In this document: positions 53,101-58,848 of the stretch, one piece after another
Layout: each line of letters starts with the position of its first letter
How positions within the stretch are numbered: the stretch's first letter is position 1
Source: Nautilus pompilius
Taxonomy: Eukaryota > Mollusca > Cephalopoda > Nautilida > Nautilidae
DNA: 64,000 nt
Direction of reading: 5' to 3'
Assembly (NCBI GenBank): GCA_018389105.1
Contig: JACATO010000991.1
Coordinates: 1,220,396-1,284,395 of the forward strand
Notes under the pieces: generated by a model
Told to the model about the DNA's origin: nothing
The model's database searches: none
What the model saw: the letters and a program-made list of their open reading frames with translations, nothing else
Position numbers and translations under genes: made by a program

Positions 53101-54644
53101 TACATAGATTGAGTCATTACAAAAAATGCTTATAGTTATAGAGTAAATTAAGTCTGTTTGAAGCTTGGTACATACACACACCAGCTGGCCACTTTATTGG
53201 GACCTATATATGCTAACAGACTGAGCGACCATTTCCCCATATAAAGCACCAGCACAACTGGCCACGAAATCCAAAGATGCTAAAAGGCATCCAAAGAGAT
53301 AGTTCATTTAGTCATTAATATTGCACGCATTTTATGAAGTTAGGTAGACAGAGGATCATGATGGCAAACGTATCTTTAAAATCATTCCAATCAAATGCTC
53401 AAAAGGATTAAAATCCAGTGACTATTTGGGCACAATGAATAGGAGTATTGGTGTCTTGGAAGCAGCCTTCCCATCATTGTACACAAAGCATCGCTGGATG
53501 CATCTGATTGGAACTAATGTTGAGATAAACTTTGGCATTCATTCTGCCAGCACAATATTCCCCAAACAATGATTCCCTTACCAGAGGCCTGGACAGTTAT
53601 GAACACACAAGGTCAAGTTATTCACATGGCTTTCTAAAAAACTGTCTTGACCACACAAGTTTTCACCAGTCCTCTCCAGTCCAATGTTTGTGTTCCTTCA
53701 GAGGTGATCTCATCATGTTGGTAACTGCGATCAATGATTTACACAATGATCTCCTGACATCATCTATTTATTGCAGTGTTCTTTGTAAGGTATGGCTGAA
53801 GATTGTGTGTATCCTTGATGTAAAAGAAAAACACAAATTTGAAAACTAGAAAGCTTTATTCTCACCCCCCCCCAGTCCAGTGCTTGTTTTCAACAATTAT
53901 CTAATCAACCAAATATTGTAAATTAAAGTTTACATCATATTAAATCATTTAAAATATTTACAAACATTTAAACATCACCGCACCTCCAACATTAGACTAT
54001 CTGTTTCATAGTATAAACTGTTGAGTATCATTGTCCACCTCATTACCTTTCATTTCTCCATTTAAGAGATTCCCAGCTGAAACAAGCAAACATGCTATCA
54101 GTTCAGCTCTCAAGCATCAACGACATTTTTGTTTGTTTATTAATAAAGGGCTTGGATGTGGTTTAAAGGTAACTCAATCATTTCGAAAACAGCAGCAGTA
54201 AAACTCTCTGAAATTTCTCAGGATGCATTTAAAAAAAAGGAAAAAAATTAATCTAAAATATTTAAGATTTCCTCCCCAAGGTCATTTTCCAGAGGAAAGA
54301 TTGTTCAGAACCAAATGATTTTTATTCAAGTCCCTCCATCCATTCAACAACAAAATCAATCAATCTTTTCGTTCTTCCCACATCATTCCTTCTCTGTAAC
54401 AGAGGTTATCAAAGAACAAAAGTAGCATCTTTAGCAAACTGGGGCCCACAATCATAATTTTTTCTGATTTGCAGATAATATAAATATATCACTGCAGTTT
54501 TTATTTTCATTATAGAATTTTCTTTTAAAGGGGAGTCGCTGTCATTGTAGTTTTTCTCTAATGGAGCCCAGATTTTTAAAACGGCAAAAATAGATTTTCA
54601 CCTGGCAAACACTTCACAGGTCGGGCTGCGCTCTCAAAGTCCAT
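4285..54644 (-). CDS. Gene 1: large multi-exon protein-coding gene of unknown identity (whole span)
   Basis: Model built by hand from splice signals and codon phase. Candidate exons in transcript order: 54602-54644, 54047-54076, 52495-52537, 50140-50337, 48831-48884, 42267-42292, 40526-40567, 26954-26981, 24096-24139, 22958-22978, 19519-19637, 19351-19440, 18948-19036, 18457-18633, 18206-18297, 17403-17432, 14986-15035, 13700-13793, 6911-6947, 6453-6495, 5682-5817, 5228-5329, 4285-4480. Phase agrees along 54.6-40.5 kb (exon 6 weak), 19.5-17.4 kb, 15.0-13.7 kb and 6.5-4.3 kb. It is not closed at several other joins (for example 22.96 to 19.6, 17.4 to 15.0 and 6.9 to 6.5 kb), so exons are missing or wrong there. 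The translated pieces are rich in Leu, Phe and Trp and look like a helical soluble protein; I see no catalytic motif and do not recognise the family. It may be more than one gene, because the CpG-rich block at 44.1-45.9 kb could start a second transcript. Introns hold most of the transposons listed below. Confidence 0.5.
5228..5329 (-). CDS. Gene 1 exon 22
   Basis: The acceptor is taagatatcag and the donor GACAG|GTAAAT. The 33 codons read VLLNECKKKECSDVAGEVAD then APKQAEYLKLWTD. The two leftover bases are completed by the terminal exon to a Ser codon. Confidence 0.65.
5682..5817 (-). CDS. Gene 1 exon 21
   Basis: It encodes 44 residues, beginning RFFKKWESNCAQCLFAIEVV and ending MGLNMDEIFC, with five Cys. 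The acceptor is CAG at 5818-5820 and the donor CA|GTAGAT. Phase agrees with both neighbours. The frame stays open upstream to about 5887, so the acceptor choice rests on phase. Confidence 0.6.
6453..6495 (-). CDS. Gene 1 exon 20
   Basis: The donor CTAT|GTAAGA is strong and the acceptor is tatcaaaaacag. The single open frame is FINYFLELAAEASL, leaving a T completed by the next exon as Cys. Confidence 0.5.
6911..6947 (-). CDS. Gene 1 candidate exon 19 (37 nt)
   Basis: The acceptor is very good (ttgtctatgtgctgtcag) and the donor is GTAAGC. One frame fits the phase left by the 13.7 kb exon: S-APHCINRTSRF. It does not fit the 6.45 kb exon directly, so another exon may lie between. Confidence 0.35.
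7430..8645 (+). pseudogene. ZBED5/SCAND3-like hAT transposase relic
   Basis: In order across frameshifts: MCRVLASKDAAIPLHD, FAVQLDETNA (first catalytic Asp), LFCQELP, TDGVAAMTGKRGG, CMFHHQALASKKIRPELHNV, NSSLFAAVF, and the C-terminal dimerisation block LPFPTTYTCETLSAMAVMKT, RSK-like and ALCICLSNV, ending CSEKQAYPSH. The N-terminal BED finger is absent. It lies in an intron of gene 1 between exons at 13.7 and 6.9 kb. Confidence 0.85.
9240..9520 (+). repeat. GC-rich unclassified dispersed repeat, copy 1
   Basis: It shares an ordered set of short blocks with 29195-29500: GTGTTTATCTC-GAG-GAGAAGG, a GGAGC...GCTCC hairpin, GGGGAGGTACCTAA and a late TACCACCA. It is GC-rich against an AT-rich background and has no coding frame consistent between the copies. 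Confidence 0.5.
9521..13560. other. Intron-like DNA without a recognised gene
   Basis: AT-rich sequence with a few long homopolymers (for example T and C runs near 11150 and 11930) and a (CT)n at 10669-10682. Open frames near 11423, 12544 and 12615 have no splice or family support. I see no exon that fits. Confidence 0.5.
13700..13793 (-). CDS. Gene 1 candidate exon 18
   Basis: The donor is GTTT|GTAAGT. The frame reads LSSISVNCMWNITQNCRVII then KISEWWSSRRV, with a Trp-Trp pair. The acceptor (AAAG) is weak. The codon-like content and phase agreement with exon 17 are the support. Confidence 0.4.
14804..14821 (+). repeat. (TA)n microsatellite
   Basis: Nine TA units. Confidence 0.9.
14986..15035 (-). 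CDS. Gene 1 candidate exon 17
   Basis: The donor is AGAG|GTGAAT; the acceptor is less certain (AAG at 15036-15038). The frame reads TVPVGIDKASRYLVSE, codon-like and ending on a codon boundary, which fits the next candidate exon. Confidence 0.4.
15525..15572 (+). repeat. (GT)n-(GA)n microsatellite
   Basis: GT units interrupted once by TA, then GA units. Confidence 0.95.
17403..17432 (-). CDS. Gene 1 exon 16 (30-nt microexon)
   Basis: The donor GAG|GTAAGT is perfect; the acceptor is acagacaaccag. The only open frame reads N-SIGLIKRLL and fits the phase of exon 15. It leaves two bases; the exon that should follow was not found. Confidence 0.5.
18206..18297 (-). CDS. Gene 1 exon 15 (or alternative terminal exon 18157-18297)
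   Basis: The acceptor atttatctttagtttccag is good. Frame 0 is the only open frame: QQKICTAKNTWQNLLDFLEA then HSVFLNDVFK. It can splice out at AAAAA|GTATAA in phase with the 17.4 kb exon, or read on for 16 codons to TAA at 18157-18159, with an AATAAA inside (18169-18174). Confidence 0.55.
18457..18633 (-). CDS. Gene 1 exon 14, ending in TAG at a possible donor
   Basis: The open frame of 58 codons starts at acceptor ttctgtag and reads VFLLTVLHFTMLEAMCGTLT, then a Cys-Asn-Pro-Asp-Arg motif, a VPRSVPLL segment and a final helix ending in FPHL. The next codon is TAG, at 18457-18459. It is immediately followed by GTTTAA, a weak donor in phase with an acceptor at 18298. It is therefore either the terminal exon of a gene ending here or an internal exon carrying an in-frame stop. 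Confidence 0.7.
   Translation of the reverse strand, partial: VFLLTVLHFTMLEAMCGTLTCNPDRKYGVPRSVPLLTTFLRETLGNYVDRLFENFPHL
18948..19036 (-). CDS. Gene 1 exon 13
   Basis: The acceptor cttctctgccttgccag and donor AAAG|GTAACT are both strong. The exon encodes R-LSFFTSTIWIKNKEWQKFW and continues ...LYQLTK. It has three Trp in 29 residues, unusual for chance DNA. It ends on a codon boundary, matching exon 14. Confidence 0.7.
19351..19440 (-). CDS. Gene 1 exon 12
   Basis: The acceptor ttttttaacttttcag is strong and the donor AACA|GTAAAC moderate. It encodes S-LCQLIYQHVFGQAMACGLI and continues to ...DYN, a hydrophobic helix-like segment. Phase in and out match exons 11 and 13. Confidence 0.6.
19519..19637 (-). 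CDS. Gene 1 exon 11
   Basis: The donor ATCT|GTGAGT is strong; the acceptor (AAG at 19638-19640) is uncertain. The frame contains an in-frame ATG (MEIQATLIQQIDLKV...), then a Trp-containing segment KTDCWPFISKIEII. The last base T is completed by exon 12 to a Ser codon. Confidence 0.55.
21215..21345 (-). repeat. Possible dispersed repeat end (TACCGTATTT type)
   Basis: CTACCGTATTTGACAGTGTA and the following ATAAGTTGATCC...TATAAGTG resemble the diverged ends of animal repeats that start TACCGTATTT. No coding frame. Confidence 0.3.
22958..22978 (-). CDS. Gene 1 candidate exon 10 (21-nt microexon, or 156-nt form)
   Basis: A superb acceptor (ctttctctttgattttag-like) is followed after 21 nt by the donor CTT|GTAAGA. 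The phase left by exon 9 reads H-VPGSFA. In frame 0 the sequence instead stays open for 51 codons to 22823, ending ...EADA-TAG exactly at a second strong donor TAG|GTAAAT. The two readings are exclusive. Confidence 0.35.
23518..23540 (+). promoter_or_regulatory. CTCF-like site
   Basis: GACCACCAGGCGGCAGAGG matches the conserved animal CTCF core (CCASYAGRKGGC followed by AG) at nearly every position, in plus orientation. The surrounding 300 bp is CpG-bearing, unlike the flanks. Confidence 0.45.
24096..24139 (-). CDS. Gene 1 candidate exon 9
   Basis: It has an excellent acceptor (ctttgctcacctttcag) and an acceptable donor (GAC|GTAAAT). The single open frame reads S-QVLSYFCSSSVIRR and phase agrees with exon 8. 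Confidence 0.35.
25985..26690 (-). repeat. Tc1-like relic, copy 2 (5' half)
   Basis: It aligns with 2540-3110 over scattered blocks, for example CTCCTCAGCAAAGTTTTTCA, CACTGCCTATAC and ATTTGCA-TTTAT-CCCA. The centre retains about 150 bp deleted in copy 1. No intact frame. Confidence 0.7.
26954..26981 (-). CDS. Gene 1 candidate exon 8 (28-nt microexon)
   Basis: The acceptor is aacttcttgatgatgcag and the donor CTAG|GTAATT. Phase fits exon 7 and the 24.1 kb exon and reads V-VMDGDLTT. Flanking sequence at 26.98-27.25 kb looks repeat-like, so chance is possible. Confidence 0.25.
27300..29190. other. Intron-like DNA without a recognised gene
   Basis: AT-rich; a 111-codon minus-strand frame (27715-28050) and others at 28563-28974 look accidental or repeat-derived. 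Nothing else seen. Confidence 0.5.
29195..29500 (+). repeat. GC-rich unclassified dispersed repeat, copy 2
   Basis: It has the same block order as 9240-9520: GTGTTTATCTCCGAGGAGAA, GGAGCAAGCTCC, GAGGCACCTAAGCACCTCC and TACTACCACC. It holds a poly-G tract and a second hairpin GGGGCC...AGGCCT-like. It could be a retroelement 5' region or a structured-RNA-derived SINE. Confidence 0.5.
29825..30785 (-). pseudogene. Tc1/mariner transposase relic
   Basis: The minus strand begins with a helix-turn-helix (QQQFAQDLGILCGSVANII), then QPGRPSTVN, and after shifts ISIMVWAIVCHLEKAELIFV, the VWG-type block preceding the second catalytic Asp. The end is decayed. Different family from the relics at 2.1 and 26 kb. 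Confidence 0.65.
30800..33480. other. Intron-like DNA, possibly containing unclassified repeats
   Basis: A short block CCAGTG-CCTAAAAC-AGCTGCT occurs at about 31535 and, diverged, at 32015. Overlapping frames at 31027-31643 are codon-like in places but have no phase-consistent splice sites. Confidence 0.4.
33502..33665 (+). mobile_element. SINE body fragment
   Basis: It shares CACCAGCCAGTGATG, TTTCCTCCCACATCTAA and AGTTCTAGTAGAAATTTCC with the SINE at 34.8 kb; the tRNA-like head is missing. Confidence 0.75.
34757..35005 (+). mobile_element. tRNA-derived SINE, nearly complete
   Basis: The tRNA-like head has a box A (TGGCACAGCAGTTA, 34767-34780) and box B (GAGTTTGATTC, 34810-34820). It is followed by the family body CACCAGCTGGTCATTTCCTC...CCACATCTAA and a tail with CACCAGATGGCAC. 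The same body recurs at 33.5, 56.4 and, inverted, 59.4 kb. Confidence 0.85.
36200..36985 (+). pseudogene. piggyBac transposase relic
   Basis: It has an acidic N-terminal part (DEDFSLDEVTARVEIHADAE), then YHSMESENDY, IFAKTMSRDRF and the conserved block LSIDEAMIPYQGLHSAKQFI followed by VRFGYKIWML, as in PGBD-type transposases. The first catalytic Asp is present in SIDEAM; the rest is lost where the Tigger fragment begins. Several frameshifts and stops are present. Confidence 0.8.
36985..37470 (+). mobile_element. Tigger (TIGD1-type) transposase fragment, 5' side of the split element
   Basis: The translation matches the Tigger family pattern: KPDIMERMERLLGTWIEHQ (DNA-binding region), then after frameshifts VNVDETRLY-stop-KKMPNRTY, TPGFKAAKDQSTHLLGGNTQ and GDLKLKPLMVYH, the first DDE block of pogo/Tigger transposases. 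The Trp after Tyr is now TAG. The catalytic second half is missing. Confidence 0.8.
37525..39724. mobile_element. 2.2 kb DNA transposon with long inverted repeats and 6-bp target duplication
   Basis: The ends are inverted copies starting with TTAGGGTGCATCAAAC (16 of 16 identical). Similarity continues, with gaps, for about 180-190 bp inward, including GTCCCTA, TTTTCCATTA, GTGGGCCAC and GAATTTGGCAGG. The element is flanked on both sides by TTTACA (37519-37524 and 39725-39730). A minus-strand open region at 38048-38877 is its only coding content. The insertion splits a Tigger element, whose body is to the left and whose end is to the right. I cannot assign it to a superfamily; 6-bp duplications are uncommon and have been reported for IS3EU and Dada. 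Confidence 0.85.
38048..38865 (-). pseudogene. Decayed intronless gene inside the 2.2 kb element
   Basis: It starts at an ATG near 38865 (MADKAEPGPSS...), with a Ser/Thr/Pro-rich N-terminus, then a compact segment LPTCRQVLRCMMYHLRKGAS, a charged helical part and a C-terminal part AQSVEAWSESPTYQASLAHA ending near 38050. One in-frame stop (near 38558) and at least one frameshift (near 38265) break a product of about 275 residues. I see no DDE triad, so it could be an accessory protein of a non-autonomous element rather than a transposase. Confidence 0.55.
39731..39828 (+). mobile_element. Tigger end, 3' side of the split element
   Basis: The sequence ending in AAGTGAGACTTTACTGTA resembles the terminal inverted repeat of Tigger elements. 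It directly follows the TTTACA duplication, so it is the other side of the Tigger fragment at 36985-37470. Confidence 0.6.
40526..40567 (-). CDS. Gene 1 exon 7
   Basis: The acceptor cttattttcag and donor CAG|GTATGT are both strong. Two of three frames contain stops; the open one reads V-SYKSPDYQLNKLA and leaves one base over. Confidence 0.5.
42267..42292 (-). CDS. Gene 1 candidate exon 6 (26-nt microexon)
   Basis: The acceptor tttttatctctatag is good; the donor CAGG|GTTTCT is weak. Phase fits both exon 5 and exon 7, and also fits a 14-nt start exon at 44261-44274 in the CpG-rich block. It encodes R/E-LPNILFHQ. The call rests mostly on phase. Confidence 0.3.
43430..43655 (-). pseudogene. Penelope-like (GIY-YIG) retroelement 3' relic
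   Basis: The minus-strand frame contains SSILNHLQLIPGHKFSLNDT, KILARF, ...LQIIESLRIKYFKLILNHQI, then SS. This matches the H-x-L-x-x-GH...ILA...E-x-L-I...LN pattern found after the GIY-YIG nuclease in Penelope-like elements. The reverse transcriptase is absent. Confidence 0.5.
44085..44120 (+). repeat. Poly-T tract (36 T)
   Basis: The longest homopolymer in the window, at the left edge of the CpG-rich block. It may be the tail of an inverted retrocopy or simple expansion; nothing recognisable lies beside it. Confidence 0.95.
44261..44274 (-). CDS. Possible alternative first coding exon of gene 1 (MADG)
   Basis: In the CpG-rich block an ATG in the YY1-like context ACAATGGCCG opens MADG and reaches GA|GTAGAA, leaving two bases that exon 6 at 42.27 kb could complete as Glu. 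If used, the downstream exons would belong to a separate, shorter transcript. The donor is poor. Confidence 0.2.
44902..45480 (+). repeat. Three tandem ~190-200 bp units, each with an NRF1-like palindrome and a hairpin
   Basis: Units begin near 44902, 45090 and 45281. Each consists of an (ATT)n tract, a ten-base perfect inverted repeat TTACCAAATT / AATTTGGTAA, the palindrome GCGCATGCGC, and a conserved CpG-rich tail ending in GCGCAATCGC. Palindromes are 189 and 204 bp apart. The GC-rich tails differ by only a few bases while the ATT tracts vary in length. Confidence 0.9.
45880..47830. other. Intron-like DNA without a recognised gene
   Basis: It contains (CAC)n near 46237 and frames at 46677-46907 (minus) and 47045-47383 (plus) that I could not assign. 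A minor candidate terminal exon of gene 1 at 47455-47490 would read S-FIFLYPITKLN before a stop. Confidence 0.4.
47840..48085 (-). pseudogene. hAT relic of the ZMYM1/TTF type
   Basis: Across two frames the minus strand shows CFLEFIECGNVGA, HDGAVGFAA, LIYMHC and LNLAVVKAYQLQQI, corresponding to the block ending in the YxHC...LNL motif of DUF4371-type hAT transposases. Only about 80 residues remain. Confidence 0.5.
48831..48884 (-). CDS. Gene 1 exon 5
   Basis: The donor is a perfect CAG|GTAAGT and the acceptor is ttattagcttacag. The only frame that continues from exon 4 reads N-RICEIVLGKLSLLQIKR, an amphipathic helix-like stretch. A possible alternative next exon at 47455-47490 would add about 12 codons and then a stop. 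Confidence 0.6.
50140..50337 (-). CDS. Gene 1 exon 4
   Basis: This is the longest exon seen (198 nt). The acceptor is gttttgtcctttgtcag and the donor GCAA|GTAAAA. The open frame of 65 codons includes a Ser/Pro-rich start (MEPSIISLSPKSS) and a proline-rich middle (LPLPNYFDETNPFPV), then a basic, Asn/Thr-rich tail. It looks like a linker or disordered region rather than a fold. Phase in and out match exons 3 and 5. Confidence 0.65.
51092..51659 (+). repeat. Minisatellite of (GA)n spacers and 16 CRE-like cores
   Basis: About 16 units of 30-37 bp, each GA-rich spacer followed by TGACGTCAGTACAGAG. Ten units keep TGACGTCAG and one has CGACGTCAG. One has TGATGTCAG and the four rightmost have TGACATCAG. 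TGACGTCA is the palindromic cAMP-response element. The array lies in the intron between gene 1 exons 3 and 4. Confidence 0.95.
52495..52537 (-). CDS. Gene 1 exon 3
   Basis: The acceptor has a long pyrimidine tract (cttcctgtctggcag) and the donor is GTAAGT. The phase continues from exon 2 and reads V-FTEESLPLLSPAR, leaving two bases that exon 4 completes as a Leu codon. The 43-nt length is typical of this gene. Confidence 0.6.
53175..53860 (-). pseudogene. Tc1-like element with recognisable terminal repeat
   Basis: The left end (CTGGCCACTTTATTGGGACC) matches the terminus of a Tc1-like family widespread in animals (ACTTTATTAGGTACACC-type). Inside, nucleotide matches on the minus strand correspond to the region before the second Asp (ATTCCCCAAACAATG...CCTGG) and a site near 53400 (CTCAAAAGGATTAAAATCCA). 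No open frame survives. Confidence 0.6.
54047..54076 (-). CDS. Gene 1 exon 2 (30-nt microexon)
   Basis: It lies between a pyrimidine-rich acceptor (tgcttgtttcag) and a donor AAAG|GTAATG. Only one frame fits the phase left by exon 1; it reads A-GNLLNGEMK and again leaves one base over. Confidence 0.5.
54602..54644 (-). CDS. Gene 1 candidate first coding exon
   Basis: On the minus strand an ATG in the context ACCATGG opens a frame (MDFESAARPVKCLP...) that ends at a good donor, CCAG|GTGAAA, leaving one base of the next codon. The flanking 54.6-54.85 kb is locally richer in CpG than its surroundings, as expected for a 5' end. The following exon at 54.05 kb begins with the two bases needed to complete the split codon. 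Confidence 0.5.
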
Positions 54645-54849
54645 GGTACCATCATTCGTGGTTTTTAAACAGACGGATATTTAAAAACATGTTGGAAATC
54701 CACGGATGCAAGAGTAAAAGTAATTTTTGCGTGTGTGTGTGAAGATAGTGTGGAAGGACCCTGGTAGCTGCACCAGCAGCTTCATCCAGGCGAGAACCAA
54801 CCGGAATCAGCTGGAACACCTGCAGGTAAATTGCAAAGTTTTTTTTTAA

Positions 54850-56360
54850 AAAAGAGAGAGCCCAAATCCATGAGGAATTAAATGTACATTCCTCGCCAAT
54901 AAACAACTGACCAGCATTTACACTGAAATCCCCAACCCTCCGCCCTGTTTATTTATAAACTCTTTGTCAGCCTTATAACTGTAGAGCCAGCTCTTAACAC
55001 CTTTCGCATCCCTACTACATGCATAGAAATTTGGTTAACAACGTCTTTAAAGTTTTAGAATCAAATTAAATTCATTAGAAACTATGAAAGACAGCAAAAA
55101 ACATTTGCCAGAATCTTGAGAATAAAAAACAATGCTAAGATTGGAAAAACAAAAAAAAAAAAAAGCTTGGCAGTAGAAAAAAAATCAAACGATGTGAATT
55201 GTGTCTTTAATTACGCAGGCTTACTGAATATACAGGACGCACAGAGAATAACCATGGTACACTTACCTGCTATATTACTGGTCTGAACCAATAGCTCACA
55301 AGACTGTGTGTGGCTAATTACTGAAATAAATACACGTTTCAATGTGTTAGAGGATTAGAGATGTTTTAGAATTTATTTTTAAAATGACAAATGTCTAGGG
55401 CTGGCATGATTTCCATGCCTGGTAGTGTTCTTCTAGATCAGAATACAACAAAACTGTTCATTTAAACTGATACCTGACCAAGATCCTCATATGCAGTGAT
55501 GTCAGCAGAAATATCTGAAAATTGTGATTAATTTTTCGTTACAACTAAAACAGAACTCTCTAAAATGGAATCTAAAGAGAAATGATATCACCAGCTAAAC
55601 TAATTTTCTGAAATCTAAAAGAAAACTGACAACTGGAAGAGGAAAAAACTCCATTAGGGGAAATATAAATTTTTACAGTGTCAAATCTTTTCAGTTTAAC
55701 CCTCCATATACCATCATCCTGGCCCGGAAGCTCTTGTGTTGAATTGGATGTATCAACACACTCAGAATATAAAAGGTTAAGTTAGAGCAATATGTGGATT
55801 TGTTGCCACAAAGTTAATAAGGAGAGTACTATGCATCACAGCTGCTAGAAGCCATACAGATTTTAAGGGTAGTAGGGTGAAAATGCATCCAAGGTAGTAA
55901 ATAGGAGGAATAGAGGTGGCAATTCCCAAAAAGCATCAAACAATTGCATAAAATCAGCAAAGTAAAAATATGTATGAAAGTAACCAAATAATAAATAAAG
56001 ATAAAGATTAGTATTTTATTTTCTCCTTTTTATATCATGCTCTAAGGACCCACATAAGTTATAGATTTTTTTTTGTTGCCATTATGGGAAAAACAATATA
56101 AAATATCAGATTTAAAAAAAATTTTTTTTTTTTTTACTTTTCACCTTCACCTTGAAACAATTGAGAAGATAGTGGTGCCCAATTAGCTGTCTGTCAGATG
56201 GCAAATGATAAATGTATGGTGGTCCTAGTTTTCAAAGGAGGATGGTTCTTGCTAGACTAAATGTCAGGAGATGGCAAGAACAATACTAGGGATGTTCAAC
56301 TGAAACCCAGTCAGATGCCATTATGAGTAGTAATTTTAGCTGGGTCACATTTGAACATGC
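54850..56360. other. Intergenic DNA upstream of gene 1
   Basis: AT-rich, no convincing exon or transposon motif. It is expected to include the gene 1 promoter if exon 1 is right, but I see no TATA or other core motif at a fixed distance. Confidence 0.4.
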
Positions 56361-56367
56361 CTAGTAC

Positions 56368-56645
56368 ATATGGGTGGTAGACTAATGGATTGCCAAGGTT
56401 AAGCACCTGAGTTTGATACCCAGCCATGGCTGCTCTTGGAATAATTTCTTCTCGCTTTTCTTATCCAGCTGGTCATGTGGGTTTCTTCCCACCTCTAAAA
56501 CTGGAGAGTCCTAGTAGAGACTTTCAAAGGTTCATTCAGTAACCAAATGTGCTGGTGATGCTTATAGTCTTGGAAGAACCCTGGCACCTACAAAATCCCT
56601 AATGCTCTTGACCCCAGACACAATGCTAAGAACATCTCTCTCTCT
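56368..56645 (+). mobile_element. tRNA-derived SINE
   Basis: Box B is GAGTTTGATACC at 56409-56420, then CCAGCTGGTCATGTGGG, TTCCCACCTCTAAA, GTCCTAGTAGAGA and a CTCTCTCT-containing tail. Box A region partly decayed. Confidence 0.75.
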
Positions 56646-57539
56646 CTTCACTGTCCTCAATGCCTCCAGACAGTACACAGAGAATCATTTCTAATACTTG
56701 ATCATCATGTCATCAGGAATACAATGTCTACTTTAAATTAAAGAATCACCATATAACAGACTTCAACATCTTAATTCAAAGTAAAGGTACACAGAATCAA
56801 GCAGCAGTTTATCTTCTCTGATAACAAGGAACATTCCTATAACCTATCACTATAGAAGTTGATCCGTTAGACAAAATTAGTGCAACACAGTCTGCTTTTA
56901 AAATTTAAATGGTTACATTTTTATTTCCCAGAATCATCATCATTATATTTTGTTTTTTTCCTGCCAAGTTAGATTTAATAAGCATCGCACCATGAGAATG
57001 TTTTCCTTTATTACTTTTCTTATTAAAATATATGGTTCTTAATGCATTCAATAGCCAGTGCCTTTACAAACCAAATGATAGTCTTTACATACTTTACAAA
57101 AAAATATACCAGCATTTGTGATAGCTGCCTTCCTACCTCTTTGTATTCCCAAACTAAATTTTAAAGAGACATATGCTCCTAACTTGTATGGACTAGAGTA
57201 AGAACGAATAACAACAAATTATTAAGTTAGTTAATTATACAATAGCAAAAGCTGATAACAATAGAAGTATGCAAATCAACAAGGCTGACTAAGTCTATAA
57301 AATCATCATTGTGCCCTTTTCTGGCCAAAAACAAAAGCAAAGTAAACAAGATTCAGTAAGCAAACATATTTGGTACTCACAGACAAGTTGTGTGTTTTGA
57401 TTTTACTTACTATGCTACAAGAGGTCCCTTTATCTTTAAACTTTAGAATTTTCCACAGATGAAAGCCACATTACATCCAGATATTATGCTTGTACTTATT
57501 AAGAATCTGATGCCATCTTCACAAGAACATTAGTTACTA

Positions 57540-57760
57540 ATAAGCCGCTAGATGGCAGCAAATGCTTTTTGCTGCTGACGAAGTGGAACTAGCAGAATGT
57601 GTCACAGGATATGTTAACAGACTTTTAGCTTCACCACCTTTTAACATCGGGCAGAAATTAGCGTTTGCTACAGAATCCCCCCGTTCACCTCAGTTTGGAC
57701 GTGTGACTCTGGCAACTGTCATCTCTGCTTCATCATTTGGTAGATGGCAGGTGCTGTAGC
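57540..57760 (+). promoter_or_regulatory. Pair of CTCF-like sites in a CpG-bearing island
   Basis: CCGCTAGATGGCAGC at 57545-57559 and GGTAGATGGCAG near 57739 are in the same orientation, 190 bp apart. The stretch between has several CpGs and a 65-codon plus-strand frame without splice or family support. It lies in the 4 kb between gene 2's end and gene 1's start. Confidence 0.4.
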
Positions 57761-58842
57761 CATAATATTAAAGCCACAAATAATCCATACAATTACAAGT
57801 TCTACTTAAAAACAAATTTTGTTCCCATGTGAGAATAAAGCTTTAACACTGTCAAAAAGCTCCAACAGTAAAATACACATCTCTCTCTACATTTTACTGT
57901 AAGCAATTTTGTATGGAAATAGTTCTGATTTTGTTTTCTTTTTAAAAAAATCCTTGATACCAAAAAAATTTTCTTTCATAAAGGAAGATTTAAAATAAAT
58001 AACTGTTTTCCTTAAAAAGGCAGTCTCAAGAAAGAAATTCATTTAAGGGTGGGTTTGTCAGTAGCACTGACACAGGTGTTTCGATATATTTAATAATTAT
58101 TAATTGGTGGTTCGCAGTTATCAAACCTCAACGAAAAAAATTTACTCACTTCAAAGTCAGATGTACCATAAAGCAGACTAATTTCCCAGATCAACCAGCA
58201 AGTAGAAACTTTAGTGGAAAAGGCTGGAATATGTCTAAAACAATTAAAAACAATGTATCAGCCTGTGTACCTCTGGACTCTTAAACCAGTCAGAATACTT
58301 GTGGACAAAGATTGATGATAAAATGGAGGAAAGTCTGAATAATGAGCAGTGACTGAATTTTTTCCTCCAGTGATATATCATTAGGCTAAACTTTGTAACC
58401 TGGCAGTAGAGCACATGCTTTGGCTGTATGTACACAACATAATAAACTAATTCCTTAACAGTACTAGCTGTGATTGAGAATTTCTTTTAACCAGAGAGTC
58501 AGCCTTTGATGATGATAATGAATTTTTTAAAAAAAATAAAAATCATATAGATGCTGCTGCTAATATTTGAAGAGCTGATCTAAAGAACACACATCACCAA
58601 AACATCTGAGAGTGCATAATTATCTAATTATCTGACATGTCAATGAGCGGAGAGAGCGAGAGGGAGATGGAGAAAGCGAGAGAGATTGGAGTTGCACAAT
58701 GAGCGTGTTAATATTAGGCAGGGCTCTAAAATAGATTTACACGTAAAAACGTATAAAAAAACACAAACAGCTACAAATAGAATTAGCAAAGTGGATAGGT
58801 TTCTCGAAAATTTGGAACTATAGTAACCATGAATCCTCATTT

Positions 58843-58848
58843 TTTATT
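58843..58848 (-). terminator. Polyadenylation signal overlapping the gene 2 stop codon
   Basis: The minus-strand sequence CAATAAAAAA contains both the TAA stop of the terminal exon and AATAAA. If both are used the 3' UTR would be only the cleavage distance, about 10-30 nt. Confidence 0.35.

Noticed and set aside
54652..54906. 84-codon minus-strand frame containing VFQLIPVGSRLDEAAGAATR
   Set aside because: It ends just upstream of the Kozak ATG used for exon 1 in another frame; I read it as 5' UTR. It could be an exon if that start is wrong.
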